A DNA stretch of 64,000 nt from Actimicrobium sp047621665 (GTDB lineage: Bacteria > Pseudomonadota > Gammaproteobacteria > Burkholderiales > Burkholderiaceae_D). The notes beneath the pieces were generated by a model. The model had not been told where the DNA came from, did no database searches, and saw only the letters and a list, made by a program, of their open reading frames with translations. A program made the translations under genes and the position numbers. Positions 24,633 to 35,700 of the stretch are shown piece by piece (within the stretch, counting starts at the first letter, position 1; every line of letters starts with the position of its first letter). The stretch is from positions 1 to 64,000 of the forward strand of contig JBLHMB010000006.1 in assembly GCA_047621665.1 (NCBI GenBank), written 5' to 3'.

Positions 24633-27600
24633 GCCGAATCTCCTTCCTGTACCGCAGCCAGTTTCATCTCGGCGGCCAGCAACGCCCCTTGACTGGCACG
24701 CGGTTTGGCAAAGCGTGCCAGTCCGAGATAGACCACCGGCGTCAGAAACAGTGTGAACAAGGATGCCAGTGAGAGACCGCCAAAAATCACCCAGCCAATG
24801 GACGCGCGCGACTCGGCACCGGGACCGCTGCCCAACACCAGCGGCAGCGCCCCCAGCACGGTCGACGCCATCGTCATCATGATGGGGCGCAAGCGCTTGA
24901 CAGCGGCCTCCTGCGCCGCTTCAAGCACAGTGCGTCCGGCGTCACGTAACTGGTCGGCAAACTCGACCATCAGGATGCTGTTCTTGGCCATCACGCCGAC
25001 CAGTAGCAACAAGCCGATCTGGCTGTAAATATTGAGGGAAGTCCCGCTCAAGGTCATCGCAAAGACCGCCGCCGCCAGGCCAAACGGCACCGTGATGATC
25101 ACTACGGCGGCGCTGGTGACGCCCTCGAATTGCGCCACCAGCACCAGAAACACGACCAGTAATGCAATGGCGAAGGTGATGGCGACATCGCGGCCGGTTT
25201 GCTCCAGCGTCGCCGCATCACCCCGGAACAGCAGACCCATGCCGGTCGGCAGTTCCTTCGCCGCCAGCGCACGCAAATCGTTCACCGCCTGTTGCAGTGG
25301 CATGCCGTCGGCGGTCACTGCACTGAGCTGCACGGCACGGCGCTGTCCGAGTCGCTCAAGTTCAGAGGCAATCGCGGTTTCTTCGAGTTTCACAAATTGC
25401 GACAAGGGCACCAGACGGTCTCCCGCGACGCCGCCGGCGCGCACGCTATAGCCCAGCAGATCCTGCGGATCGGTTGCGCGGTAGGCGTTCGAATCCAGCA
25501 TCACCGGCAAGTTGCGGTCGTCGACCGTCAGCTCGGCAATTTCGGTGCCGTCGACCAGCGACCGCAGCATGATGTCGAGTCCTTCAATCGACACGCCGAG
25601 CTCGGTGGCGCGCTGGCGATCTATCCTCAGGGTCAGCTGCGGTTGGGCCACGGTGTAGTCGACCCGGACGTCGCGCAAACCGGGCAGATCGCGTTCGATG
25701 GCTTGCGCAAAGCCATAGGCCGCGTCGGCGATGCGCGCATAGTCATCCCCCGTCACGCCCATTTGTACGCTGCCATCGCCGCCGCCGACACCCAGACTGT
25801 TGCCAGAACGAATGCGCACGCGCACGCCCGGCAGCTGGTCCAGCGCTTTTTGCAGCCTTGCCGTGAGCTGCGCCTGCGTCACCGAGCGTTTGCTCCAATC
25901 GGTCAATGGCGCGACGATCTCGGCGCGGTTCAAGTCATAGCGACCGGTGATGGTGAAAATGTTCGTCACCAGGCCTTCGTCTTGCAAGGGCGTGACCACG
26001 GCCAGCGCTTGCTCGAGCTGGCGGTCGATGTAACAAAGGCCAACGCCGTTGGGTCCCTCCATCCGGATCGACAGCAAGCCGCGGTCTTCGGTGGGGGTGA
26101 GTTCCGACACGAGCTGCGTGTAACTCCAGGCGGCAGCGCCAGCGAGCAAGCCGCAAGCCGCCGCTACCCACCAGGCCCGGCGCAAGGCCATGGCCAGGCA
26201 TCGGGCATAGGTATTGACAGCGCTCTGACCCCAGCGCGATAGCTTGCGCCAGACCGGTCCGGGTGGCTTTTCTTCGGGCAGGCGCGAGGCGATCATCGGT
26301 CCCAGTGTCAGTGCGACGAACGAAGAAATTGCCACCGCAATGGCCATCACAAAACCAAACTCGGCAAACAGCCGGCCCGCCGCCGACGGCAGAAACGAGA
26401 TCGGAACGAACACTGAGACCAGGGTAGCGGTGGTAGCGACGACGGCAAAAAAAACTTCGCGTGTGCCCAGTACTGCGGCCGCTCTCGGGCCCAGGCCCTG
26501 GCCGCGTCGACGCTGAATATTCTCCAGTACGACAATCGCATCGTCGACCACCATGCCGGTCGCTAGCAGCAGCGCCAGCAGGGTCAGCAAATTGACCGAA
26601 TAGCCCAGCAACCAGATGGCCGCCAGGATGCCGATCAGCGCCACCGGAATCGCCACTACCGGCACCAGCGTGGCACGCCACTGGCCCAGAAAAATACCGA
26701 CCACTGCCACCACGATCAGCACCGTCAGCGCCAGGCTGCTGAGCACTTCGGAAATGGCACCACTGATGAAATTGGCATCATCCGACACGACGGTGATTTG
26801 CAGGTCGCCGCCGTCGCGGTTGAGTCGGTCCACTACCGCGCGCACACCTTTTGAAATCGCCACGCTGTTCGATTGCGCCTGGCGCACGATGCCCAGACTG
26901 ACCACGGTTCTGCCATTGAGTCGCATATACGAGGTGGCTTTGGCCGGGCTGTAGTGCACATCAGCGATTTCTCCGAGGGTCAGACCGGGACGCAGTTGCA
27001 ACACCCGCAAGGCTTCCGGTGAGGTCACCGAGGCGTTGGCACGCACCAGCACCTGCTGATTGGGCGATTCCAGGCTGCCGGCCGGAACGTCGAACGGCGC
27101 CGTGCGCAACAGCGTGGCGACGTCGCTCACCGCCAGCTTGTGCGCTGCGAGCCGCAACGGATCAATGCGGACCAGCATGACGCGTTCACGCGAGCCGAAC
27201 AGCGTGATGTCGGCTACGCCCTCGACCGCAATCAGGGCCGGTTCGATTTGCTCTTCCACCATGCGCGAGAGCGCGTCGATTGCCAGCGATTGACTGGAAA
27301 CGGCCAGCTGCAGCACCGGTTCGGCGTCTGCATCGGCTTTCACGATGGTGAGGTTTTCGACGCCCTCAGGCAGATCACGTTCGACGCGGGCGACCGCGTC
27401 GCGCACGTCATTGGCTGCCGTCACCAGATCGACGTTCGGGTTGAATTCGATGATGACGCGCAAATTGCCTTCTTCGCTGGCAGAGCGCACCAGATAGACA
27501 CCCGGCACACGGGAAGCTGCGCCTTCAATCAGACGGGTTACTTCAGCGTCCAGGGTTTCGGGGGCGGCACCAGGATATTCCGCGCGCACCGCCACGATCG

Positions 27601-27745
27601 GCCTGTCGATGTTAGGCAACTCACGTACTTCGACGCCCATCAAGGCGCCGATGCCCGCGATCACGATCAGCAAATTGATAACGATGACCAGCCAGGGCCG
27701 GCGGATGGACAGTGCGGGCAGGTCGTTGGTGCGATCGTCGTTCAT
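24629..27745 (-). CDS. RND multidrug efflux permease (HAE1 family)
   Basis: 1038 residues, standard for the family. N-terminal cytoplasmic start and first helix (SIRRPWLVIVINLLIVIAG) are followed by PN1 (YPGAAPETLDAEVTRLIEGA) and a second large periplasmic loop after helix seven, with twelve helices in total. The proton-relay Asp pair is in GMVVDDAIVVLEN. It is an inner-membrane proton-drug antiporter. Overlaps of four bases with both neighbours show a single operon: adaptor, permease, outer-membrane factor. Confidence 0.96.
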   Translation of the reverse strand: MNDDRTNDLPALSIRRPWLVIVINLLIVIAGIGALMGVEVRELPNIDRPIVAVRAEYPGAAPETLDAEVTRLIEGAASRVPGVYLVRSASEEGNLRVIIEFNPNVDLVTAANDVRDAVARVERDLPEGVENLTIVKADADAEPVLQLAVSSQSLAIDALSRMVEEQIEPALIAVEGVADITLFGSRERVMLVRIDPLRLAAHKLAVSDVATLLRTAPFDVPAGSLESPNQQVLVRANASVTSPEALRVLQLRPGLTLGEIADVHYSPAKATSYMRLNGRTVVSLGIVRQAQSNSVAISKGVRAVVDRLNRDGGDLQITVVSDDANFISGAISEVLSSLALTVLIVVAVVGIFLGQWRATLVPVVAIPVALIGILAAIWLLGYSVNLLTLLALLLATGMVVDDAIVVLENIQRRRGQGLGPRAAAVLGTREVFFAVVATTATLVSVFVPISFLPSAAGRLFAEFGFVMAIAVAISSFVALTLGPMIASRLPEEKPPGPVWRKLSRWGQSAVNTYARCLAMALRRAWWVAAACGLLAGAAAWSYTQLVSELTPTEDRGLLSIRMEGPNGVGLCYIDRQLEQALAVVTPLQDEGLVTNIFTITGRYDLNRAEIVAPLTDWSKRSVTQAQLTARLQKALDQLPGVRVRIRSGNSLGVGGGDGSVQMGVTGDDYARIADAAYGFAQAIERDLPGLRDVRVDYTVAQPQLTLRIDRQRATELGVSIEGLDIMLRSLVDGTEIAELTVDDRNLPVMLDSNAYRATDPQDLLGYSVRAGGVAGDRLVPLSQFVKLEETAIASELERLGQRRAVQLSAVTADGMPLQQAVNDLRALAAKELPTGMGLLFRGDAATLEQTGRDVAITFAIALLVVFLVLVAQFEGVTSAAVVIITVPFGLAAAVFAMTLSGTSLNIYSQIGLLLLVGVMAKNSILMVEFADQLRDAGRTVLEAAQEAAVKRLRPIMMTMASTVLGALPLVLGSGPGAESRASIGWVIFGGLSLASLFTLFLTPVVYLGLARFAKPRASQGALLAAEMKLAAVQEGDSA

Positions 27746-28818
27746 CGGGGGACGCTGCCGTCAACCGGCTTGCCGGCGGGCTTTTCAACCGGACTGCCTA
27801 CAATCCGCACACCGTTGCCTTCGCGCAGGCGCTGCACGCCTTCCACCACCACGGTTTCATCGCTCGTCAGCGCACCGTCGACCAGCACGCGTCCTGACGT
27901 GCGCCGCACCAGGCGAACCGCTACCTTGACCGACTTGTCCGCGCGGATGACCCAGACAAAAGAGCCGTTGCGGTCCCACTGCAGGGCCAGTTCGGGCACG
28001 CTGACAAAGGTTTTTCCGGGCATTGACAGCCGGACCGCGAACGACATACCGGGACGCAGCAGATCGGCCGTATTGGCGACCTGTGCCCGCATCCGCACAT
28101 TGCGTGAAATCGGGTCGACGCGGCTATCGATCTCGGACACCTTGCCGGCAAACGAACGATCGGGATAAGCGGGATTGACCGCCGAGATCAGGTGGCCCGG
28201 GGCGACCCGTGCCAGATAGGGTTCGGGGACATCGAAGTCGATCAGCAGCACGCGCCGGTCGTCGATCGTGGTCAGCGCGCTGGCGGTCGTGACCCGGTCG
28301 CCACGTTCGATATCGGACAAACCGACGATACCGGCAAACGGCGCGAGGACGACCCGGTCAGCCAGCGCTACGCGGGCTTGCGCCAGGGTGATCCTGGCCG
28401 CACGCAAGACCGCGAGCGCTTCATCGAGCACACGCTCGGGTACGGCGCCGCTTCCTCTGGTTGCCTCATGCCGATTGACCAGCTTGCTGGCCGTATCGAC
28501 CTGTGCCGCGGCGAGGTCAACTGCCAGGCGCTCCTGTCGATCCAGCAGGCGCAGCAGCACTTGCCCGGCACGCACAGACTGGCCGGTACGAAAGGCGACC
28601 TCGACGACCTCGCCTGCGACCGCCGGGAAAATCACTACCGAGTGACGCGCCGAACCGCTGCCGATGATATCGAGATCGACGCTATCGCGCACGCTGGTGC
28701 TGGGTGCCACGATGACGGGCATGGAACTGGGCGTGACCTGCGCAATTTGCGCTATCGCCGGCCCATGCAGCAAGAGCAACGCAGTCAGAATGAGGGGGAG
28801 GGCAGAGGAGATAGTCAT
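27742..28818 (-). CDS. RND efflux periplasmic adaptor (membrane fusion protein)
   Basis: Start at ATG 28818; 358 residues. A signal peptide ends in GPAIA. A lipoyl-like half-motif (VVEVAFRTGQSVRAGQVLLR) leads into an alpha-hairpin (about 95-150) and a second half (VVLAPFAGIVGLSDIERGD). Beta-barrel and membrane-proximal domains follow. It links the permease to the outer-membrane factor in the same operon. No Cys for lipidation follows the signal peptide. First gene of the operon. Confidence 0.93.
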   Translation of the reverse strand: MTISSALPLILTALLLLHGPAIAQIAQVTPSSMPVIVAPSTSVRDSVDLDIIGSGSARHSVVIFPAVAGEVVEVAFRTGQSVRAGQVLLRLLDRQERLAVDLAAAQVDTASKLVNRHEATRGSGAVPERVLDEALAVLRAARITLAQARVALADRVVLAPFAGIVGLSDIERGDRVTTASALTTIDDRRVLLIDFDVPEPYLARVAPGHLISAVNPAYPDRSFAGKVSEIDSRVDPISRNVRMRAQVANTADLLRPGMSFAVRLSMPGKTFVSVPELALQWDRNGSFVWVIRADKSVKVAVRLVRRTSGRVLVDGALTSDETVVVEGVQRLREGNGVRIVGSPVEKPAGKPVDGSVPR

Positions 28819-29127
28819 CAAGACGTGATCGATGTTGAGAAATGAACCCGGAAGGGACGATTTCGGAGTCTAACCGGATTAGTCAGCCCAGGTTAATAGA
28901 CGGGGAGTCCGATGGAATCGTTCCATTGCGCGATGAAAACGGAGCATGTCACGTCGCCACGATCCGAGAAATTTCGTATGGCCCATGCACAACCTGCACC
29001 GGGCCTGAAGTAATTCGATGAACGGCGACGCCACTCCAGTCAGGAACGATCGTTTATAGGCAATAGCGCGGTGCTTGCACGCGTCATGGCATCATCCGCC
29101 CTTGATTTCTATATCTAAGGTTCGCCG
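28819..29127. other. Divergent promoter region between efflux operon and ndh
   Basis: About 310 bases carrying promoters in both directions. A perfect inverted repeat ATGGAA-TCG-TTCCAT at 28912-28926, about 95 bases upstream of the efflux operon, is a candidate repressor site. No regulator gene is adjacent. No coding frame was recognised. Confidence 0.5.
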
Positions 29128-30495
29128 ATGACTGCTCCGATAACGCTGCAACAAAATATTCCCCCCACTACCAAACGGCCTACCGGTGTGTCGCGTATCG
29201 TCGTCGTCGGCGGCGGTGCCGGTGGGCTGGAGCTGGTGACCCGGCTGGGACAGCGGCTTGGCAAAACGGGGCGCGCCGAGATCGTGCTGGTGGACCGTTC
29301 GCCATCGCACCTCTGGAAGCCATTGCTGCATGAAGTGGCTGCCGGCAGCATGGATGCCAATACCCATCAGGTCGATTATGTCGCGCAGGCGCGCTGGCAT
29401 AATTTCGAATTCCAGCAGGGCCAATTGTGTGGCCTCGACCGCGCGGCCAAGCAGCTGAGCGTCGCGGCGCTGATCGACGAAGACGGCGTTGAAGTATTGC
29501 CAGCGCGCACGCTGGCCTACGACACGCTGGTGCTGGCCATCGGCAGCACGACGAATTTTTTTGGCGTGGAGGGGGCCGCCGAGCATGCGATGGCACTGGA
29601 TGCGCTGAGCCAGGCCGAGCAATTCCGGCGTCGCCTGATTGCCGCTTGCATGCGGGCGCAAAATACCAGCGCGACGACACCCGGCTCGGCGTCACGGGTT
29701 GATGTCGTGATCGTCGGCGCCGGCGCCACCGGAGTCGAGCTGGCCGCCGAGTTGCGTAATACCGCCGAAGTCTTTGGCGCCTACGGGTTGCATCATCTGG
29801 ACGGTCAGCGCGACATCCACCTGACGCTGATCGAAGCCGGCCCGCGTATTCTGGCGCCGTTACCGGAGCGCGTTGCACTGCAGACCACCAAGCTGCTGGA
29901 GCAATTGAACGTGACGGTACTGACCGGCGAAGCAGTCGTCAAGGTCGAGGCGCGCGCGGTCATGACTGCCAGCGGCAAGTCCTTGCCGGCCGACCTGATC
30001 GTCTGGTCCGCAGGGATCAAGGTGGCCGCCATTCTTGGCGAGCTTGGTTTGCCGGTCAACCGGCTCGGTCAAGTATCGGTGCTGGCCAGTCTGCAAAGCG
30101 AGATCGATCCGGCGATTTTTGCGATGGGGGATTGCGCCAGTTGCCAGTGGCCGGAAAAAAACACGACGGTACCGCCGCGTGCACAAGCCGCACACCAGCA
30201 AGCCACTTTTCTGGTCAATGCACTGCGCTTGCAGCTTGACGGCAAGCCGCTACCGGCTTTTCGCTTTATCGATCATGGTTCGCTGGTGTCGCTCGGGCGC
30301 TTCAATGCGGTCGGCAATCTGATGGGCAAGCTGACCGGTAAAACCTTGCTGGTCGAAGGTCTGGTGGCGCGTTTGCTTTACGCAGCGTTGTATCGCTCAC
30401 ATCGCATGGCGCTGCTCGGGCCACTGCGGATGCTGGTGGACATGCTGGCGCAATGGCTGCGCGGCAAAACGGTGCCGCGCATCAAGTTGCACTGA
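29128..30495 (+). CDS. ndh: Type II NADH:quinone oxidoreductase
   Basis: 455 residues. A non-proton-pumping flavoenzyme on the inner face of the membrane. Two dinucleotide folds are visible: VVVGGGAGGLELVTRLG (FAD) and VIVGAGATGVELAAEL (NADH). The FAD-binding IFAMGDCAS and the C-terminal amphipathic segment after FNAVGNLMGKLTGKTLLVEG are typical. Length is normal. It stands alone and diverges from the efflux operon. Confidence 0.94.
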   Translation: MTAPITLQQNIPPTTKRPTGVSRIVVVGGGAGGLELVTRLGQRLGKTGRAEIVLVDRSPSHLWKPLLHEVAAGSMDANTHQVDYVAQARWHNFEFQQGQLCGLDRAAKQLSVAALIDEDGVEVLPARTLAYDTLVLAIGSTTNFFGVEGAAEHAMALDALSQAEQFRRRLIAACMRAQNTSATTPGSASRVDVVIVGAGATGVELAAELRNTAEVFGAYGLHHLDGQRDIHLTLIEAGPRILAPLPERVALQTTKLLEQLNVTVLTGEAVVKVEARAVMTASGKSLPADLIVWSAGIKVAAILGELGLPVNRLGQVSVLASLQSEIDPAIFAMGDCASCQWPEKNTTVPPRAQAAHQQATFLVNALRLQLDGKPLPAFRFIDHGSLVSLGRFNAVGNLMGKLTGKTLLVEGLVARLLYAALYRSHRMALLGPLRMLVDMLAQWLRGKTVPRIKLH

Positions 30496-30513
30496 AGCGT
30501 GCAGGCAGTGCCG

Positions 30514-30840
30514 TTAGCGTAGCGCCGAGTAAGCCGTCGGCACCAGAAACTGGTTCTCGATCCGCTCAACGATGATCGCTTCCGCTTCGGTGGCGGCGCG
30601 CTGAGCCAGCCAGTCGGGATCGCTGGCAAAGGCATTCCACTTGGTTTCGCGTTCGGCCAGGCTGTCCCACTGCAGCATGTAGGTCAGCGTTTGATTGCTT
30701 TGGCCAACCAAGGTGGTCCAGAAGCCAACTTGACGGATGCCGTATTTTTCCCAAAAGCCAAGCGTGATGGTCTGGAAGCGATGGTTCAGCGCCGGCAGTC
30801 GGCCCGGCGCGCAATGATAGGTGCGCATTTCGTGGATCAT
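30514..30840 (-). CDS. NIPSNAP family protein
   Basis: 108 residues. The start MIHEMRTYHCAPGRLPALN and the pattern GFWTTLVGQSNQTLTYMLQW match the NIPSNAP ferredoxin-like fold (dimeric alpha-beta barrel). The role of bacterial members is not established. It converges with ndh and is followed upstream by an esterase gene in the same direction, 27 bases away, so it may share that transcript. Confidence 0.85.
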   Translation of the reverse strand: MIHEMRTYHCAPGRLPALNHRFQTITLGFWEKYGIRQVGFWTTLVGQSNQTLTYMLQWDSLAERETKWNAFASDPDWLAQRAATEAEAIIVERIENQFLVPTAYSALR

Positions 30841-30867
30841 GGAATTCCTTGTTGGTGAAGGGGGATG

Positions 30868-32013
30868 TCAGCCTTGTTGCGTGGCGAAGAATCGCATCAT
30901 TTCGCGCGTCGCATGCGGACCGCGTGCATCAGTGTACGTGCCCTTGCTGCTGCCACCCGACCAGGCATGGCCGGCACCATGGATCAGCCATTGCTCGGCC
31001 AGCGGCGAGCCGTCAGGTTTTTGATGTTGCGTGCGGGTGTAGGCATGACCATCGGGCACGCGACCATTCTCGGTGGTCGACGGGTCCTCATTGCGGACAT
31101 GTTGTTCAATCAGTTGCTCGCTATTGCGCGGATGGACGGTCTTGTCGTGGTCGCCGTGGAACACGATGATGGGCCGCGACCCGCTCGGCAGCGATCGGGC
31201 GGAGCGGGTTTCGTTCATGCCGCTGCGCATTGCCTGCATCGCCGACATCAGGTCGGTAGCGGCCGCGTACGGCAGGCCGGAATGGATGCCGACGGCGGCA
31301 TACAGCTCCGGATACGTGCTGCCCATGATGGCGGCCATTGCCCCGCCAGCCGATAGCCCGGCCACATACACCTGTTTCGCCAGTACCTTGTAATCGGCCA
31401 TGACCTTGCGCGTCATGTCGGCGATGATCGACGGCTCGCCTTGTTCGCGTTGCTGGTCGACCGCGTTGAACCAGTTCCAGCATTGCGAGCCGTTGGCTGA
31501 TTTTGCCTGCGCCGGATACAGCACGAAGCAGGGCGTGCGTTCGGCTTGCGCATTCATTTCGGTGCCGGCGGCAAAGTCGTCCGGGTTCTGGGTGCAGCCG
31601 TGCAGCATCACCACCAGCGGCAGCGCTTGTCCGGTGTAAGCAGCGGGAACATACAACTTGTACTGACGGGTGCCGGCAGCATTGCTCAGCGTGCCGGACA
31701 AAAACCGGCCGCGCTCATCGGTGGCCGGTGGCGGAGTCGCCGCCGGTTGCCGCGCGCCAAAGCGGTTCAGCAAGTCGGCCACGAAAGCCGGGATGTCAGG
31801 TGGCGTTGCCACCTCCGGCGCCGGTGGCAATTCCCGTCCTGCCGGAGGCGGATTGATATCTTTCATGGCAGGACGTCGGGGCGTCGGTATCGCACCGGGC
31901 AAGCTGCGTTGCAGCACGCGCTGAACCAGATTGAGAGCGAGTCCTTTCGGGCCCGACTGCAGCAGGCGACTGGCTTTGCGCATCATTTCCTGCAGGTCGT
32001 TGTTCAGTTTCAT
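30868..32013 (-). CDS. PHB-depolymerase-type alpha/beta-hydrolase esterase
   Basis: 381 residues. A Pro/Ala-rich N-terminal region (1-100) contains no clear signal peptide. The hydrolase domain has the oxyanion segment LVVMLHGCTQNPDDFA, nucleophile box GLSAGGAM, acid in VFHGDHDKTV and His in GAGHAWSGG. This matches the esterase/PHB depolymerase (LpqC-like) family. A starting segment with MMRKASRLLQSG resembles PHB-granule or polymer-associated depolymerases. Substrate may be PHB oligomers or other esters. It lies downstream of a ribbon-helix-helix gene, a common pairing in Burkholderiales. Confidence 0.9.
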   Translation of the reverse strand: MKLNNDLQEMMRKASRLLQSGPKGLALNLVQRVLQRSLPGAIPTPRRPAMKDINPPPAGRELPPAPEVATPPDIPAFVADLLNRFGARQPAATPPPATDERGRFLSGTLSNAAGTRQYKLYVPAAYTGQALPLVVMLHGCTQNPDDFAAGTEMNAQAERTPCFVLYPAQAKSANGSQCWNWFNAVDQQREQGEPSIIADMTRKVMADYKVLAKQVYVAGLSAGGAMAAIMGSTYPELYAAVGIHSGLPYAAATDLMSAMQAMRSGMNETRSARSLPSGSRPIIVFHGDHDKTVHPRNSEQLIEQHVRNEDPSTTENGRVPDGHAYTRTQHQKPDGSPLAEQWLIHGAGHAWSGGSSKGTYTDARGPHATREMMRFFATQQG

Positions 32014-32055
32014 GGATGTCCTTCACTGGAATAGGGGGAATGCAGGGTGAAAACG

Positions 32056-32481
32056 TCAGTGGATACGGTCCGCCAGCGCGCGTTTGACTTCATCGCTCGC
32101 ATGCAGCGCGCCCAGTACGACGATCGATTCGATCGCGGCCAGGGCCAGTTCGGCACTGACATCGGCGGCAATACTGGCCAGTCCGAGGATCTGGATCTGC
32201 AGTTTCCGGCCGGCCAGCTGTGCGGCTTCCAGATCACTGCGGGAATAATGATGCAGGCCGAGCACCATGCTTTTGCGGGCAACGGTTTGCCGCACGATGT
32301 CGGCATGGGTGCCGAGCTGGTTGCGGATGGCGGTGCGAATCAGATCGGTGCGGTTCGAGTAAAACCCTTCCTGTACGAGCAAATCAATCTGGCCCAAATC
32401 AATCAGGCCGAGGTTAATCGTGATTTTTTCGCTTTCGGTAATTTTCGGTGTCGCTTTGGCAAGGGTGCCGGGCTTACGCAT
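32056..32481 (-). CDS. CopG-like ribbon-helix-helix regulator
   Basis: Start at 32481 (MRKPGTLAK) with AAGGA upstream; 141 residues. The ribbon-helix-helix lies at about residues 20-58 (KITINLGLIDLGQIDLLV then NRTDLIRTAIRNQL). The C-terminal half is Ala/Leu-rich and helical. It is a probable DNA-binding regulator of the esterase gene 42 bases downstream. An earlier in-frame ATG at 32517 lacks a good ribosome-binding site. Confidence 0.8.
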   Translation of the reverse strand: MRKPGTLAKATPKITESEKITINLGLIDLGQIDLLVQEGFYSNRTDLIRTAIRNQLGTHADIVRQTVARKSMVLGLHHYSRSDLEAAQLAGRKLQIQILGLASIAADVSAELALAAIESIVVLGALHASDEVKRALADRIH

Positions 32482-32736
32482 ACGGTGTTCCTTGTGTGTA
32501 GGTTTTGGTCTAAGCATCTAAATAGATTCCATGCACCATCTGTGTGGATGGAATTATAGGCGAATGACCTCATCCGTCAACCTGTAATGCAGTTTTTCGC
32601 GGCACGCTGAATGGTCAGGGGCATGGCGATGCTGGTCCTTATGGTCGGACGTAGTACTTTGGTCCAATAGCGTTAGCGTTGAGATTAGTTACTATGATGC
32701 CAATTAATCAACGTTGTTTTCTTTCTGGAGCTCATC

Positions 32737-35700
32737 ATGGCTACTCCCGCAAATACTTTCGTCAAACCCGTTTCAGCCGGGAGCAAGGTCGGGGCCATCG
32801 GCACTGTCAAGCTGGCTATTGGTGAAGTCACTGCAACCGATCAGAACGGCGTCCAGCGTGTTTTGCATGAAGGCGATCAGGTCAGTGCCAATGAGGTGAT
32901 CCAGACTTCCGCAGACGGTTCGGTTGATATCCAGTTCATCAACAACACTCATGTCGACCTCGGGCGCAGTTCCCGGATCGCGCTGGATGACAGCGTTTTT
33001 GATCCGCGCCAGGCCGCGACTGACCAAAACGATATCGCGGCGATTCAGGCCGCAATTGCCGCCGGTGCCGATCCGACCACGCTGGTGCCGGCAACGGCAG
33101 CGGGTGCGGGCGCAACCGATGAAGGTGGTAGCAGCTTCGTGGTGGTGGATCAAAATGCCGCACGCGGTAATGTGACGAGTGGTTTCGAGACCGCTGGCGG
33201 CTTTGTCGCGCCACCTGTCCCGCTAGTGAATGGTGGTTTGTTGCCGGTTGCTGCAGCCGCTGCAATACCGCCCGAGGCGCCACCTGAGTCGCCGCCGGCA
33301 GTGCCGCCACCAGAAGTGCCGCCGCCGGTAGTGCCGCCGCCAGAAGTGCCACCGCCGGCAGTGCCGCCACCAGAAGTGCCGCCGCCGGTAGTGCCGCCAC
33401 CAGAAGTGCCACCGCCAGAAGTGCCACCAGGTGCGGCCACGCCGCCAGTCACCGCAAATGACGTCATCACGACCAACGAAGATACGGCCGTCAGCGGCTC
33501 GGTGGCCACCAACGACACGCCCGGATCAGCCGGCGGCAATGTCTGGACCATCAATGCCGTTGCCACGCATGGTGAAGTGGCCTTCAATCCGGACGGGACT
33601 TACACCTACACGCCGGTCGCTAATTACAACGGACCGGATAGCTTTAGCTATAACCTGACCGATGCGAACGGCAATGTCAGCTCGGCCACCGTCGCCGTTA
33701 CCGTCAATCCGGTCAATGATCCTCCGGTGGCCGCGCCGGACAGTTACACAACCGCCGAAAATACCCGGCTGACGGGCACCACGGTGCTGGCCAATGACAC
33801 CGATGTCGAGGGTAGTCCCCTGACGGCAGCGCTGGTCACGCAGGCCGGACATGGCATCGTCGTATTGAACACCGACGGCACGTTCACCTATACCCCCAAC
33901 GCGAATTACAACGGTCCGGATAGCTTCACGTACCACGCCAATGACGGCACGGCCGACAGCAATGTCGCCACCGTCAGCATCAGCGTCGTCCCCGGTATTC
34001 CGCCTGTCAATGCTGCGCCGGTCGCCGTACCGGACAGTTACACAACCGCCGAAGATACCCCGCTGACCGGCACCACGGTGCTGGCCAATGACACCGATGT
34101 CGAGGGTAGTCCACTGACGGCAGCGCTGGTCACGCAGGCCGGACATGGCATCGTCGTACTGAATACCGACGGTACGTTTACCTACACCCCGAACGCGAAC
34201 TACAACGGTCCGGACAGCTTCACCTACCACGCCAATGACGGCACGGCCGACAGCAATGTCGCCATAGTCAGCATCAGCGTGACCCCGGTCAACGATCCGC
34301 CGGTGGCCGTGCCGGACAGTTACACAACCGCCGAAGATACCAGGCTGGTTGGCACGACGGTGCTGGCCAATGACACCGATGTCGAAGGCAATCCATTGAC
34401 GGCCGTACTGGTCACACAGGCCGCACACGGTACCGTCGAGATGAGCACTGACGGCACGTTCACCTACACCCCGAACGCGAACTACAACGGTCCGGACAGC
34501 TTCACCTACCACGCCAATGACGGCACGGCCGACAGCAATGTCGCCATAGTCAGCATCAGTGTGACCCCGGTCAACGATCCGCCGGTGGCCGTGCCGGACA
34601 GTTACACAACCGCCGAAGATACCAGGCTGGTTGGCACGACGGTGCTGGCCAATGACACCGATGTCGAAGGCAATCCATTGACGGCAGTACTGGTCACACA
34701 GGCCGCACACGGTACCGTCGAGATGAGCACTGACGGCACGTTCACCTACACCCCGAACGCGAACTACAACGGTCCGGACAGCTTCACGTACCACGCCAAT
34801 GACGGCACGGCCGACAGCAATGTCGCCACCGTCAGCATCAGCGTGACCCCGGTCAACGATCCGCCGGTGGCGGTCAATGATAGCGTCGGCACGGGGCAAA
34901 ATCTGGTGCTGAATGGCAAGTCGGTACTCGCTAACGACACCGATGTCGAAGGTAATCCGCTCACTGCAGCGTTGGTAGCAGGGGCGCAGCATGGTGCTGT
35001 CATCTTGAATACTGATGGTACGTTCACCTACACGCCCATCAAGGATTATCACGGTCCTGATAGTTTTACGTATCAGGCCAATGACGGTGTCGCCAGCAGC
35101 AACGTCGCTACCGTGACCATTGATGTCAATGCCAGTCCGGTCGCTACCAAGGAACAGTACGGCGTGATTCAGGGCGGCACGCTGTCGGTCCCGGCGGCGA
35201 ATGGTGTACTGAGTAACGATACCGATGTCGACTCCACGGTGCTGACGGCAGTACTGGTGCGCAATGTCGATCACGGATCGTTGACGCTCAATGCGGATGG
35301 CTCGTTCAACTATGTCCCGAATACCGGCTACAGCGGCAGTGACAGCTATACCTACAGCCCGAGCGATGGCATCACGCTTGGCGACAGCATCCTGGTCTCC
35401 TTGTTCATTGTTCCGCTGCCGCCGGGAGTCATCGCACCGGCGGTCCTGTCATCCTTCACCGATTTCAATAATGGCAGCGCTGGCGGCTGGGTCGCCCACA
35501 ACACCGTGACTGGTGCCATTGGCGCGGTAGAGATCAATCCGGAGTCGACCTATGGCGGTCCGTCAACGACCAACCGGGTGCTGGAAGTCGAATCGACGCC
35601 GGGCATCAATTCGCTGCAGCAAGCATTTGATACCCACAAGGGCGCCGTCTATCACGTCGACGTTGATTTCTCGACGCGCGTCACTCCCGGCGCTGCTGGC

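Noticed and set aside
25199..26242. 347-codon plus-strand frame opposite the RND permease
   Set aside because: Shadow of a full-length RND transporter gene.
33709..34872. Possible CRISPR-like repeat array
   Set aside because: The repeats are 282 bases, contiguous, coding and without short unique spacers; they are adhesin domains.
33526..35274. Long open frame (582 codons) on the minus strand inside the adhesin repeats
   Set aside because: It is the antisense shadow of the repeat-coding DNA; repetition keeps the frame open, and the product has low-complexity composition with no family signs.
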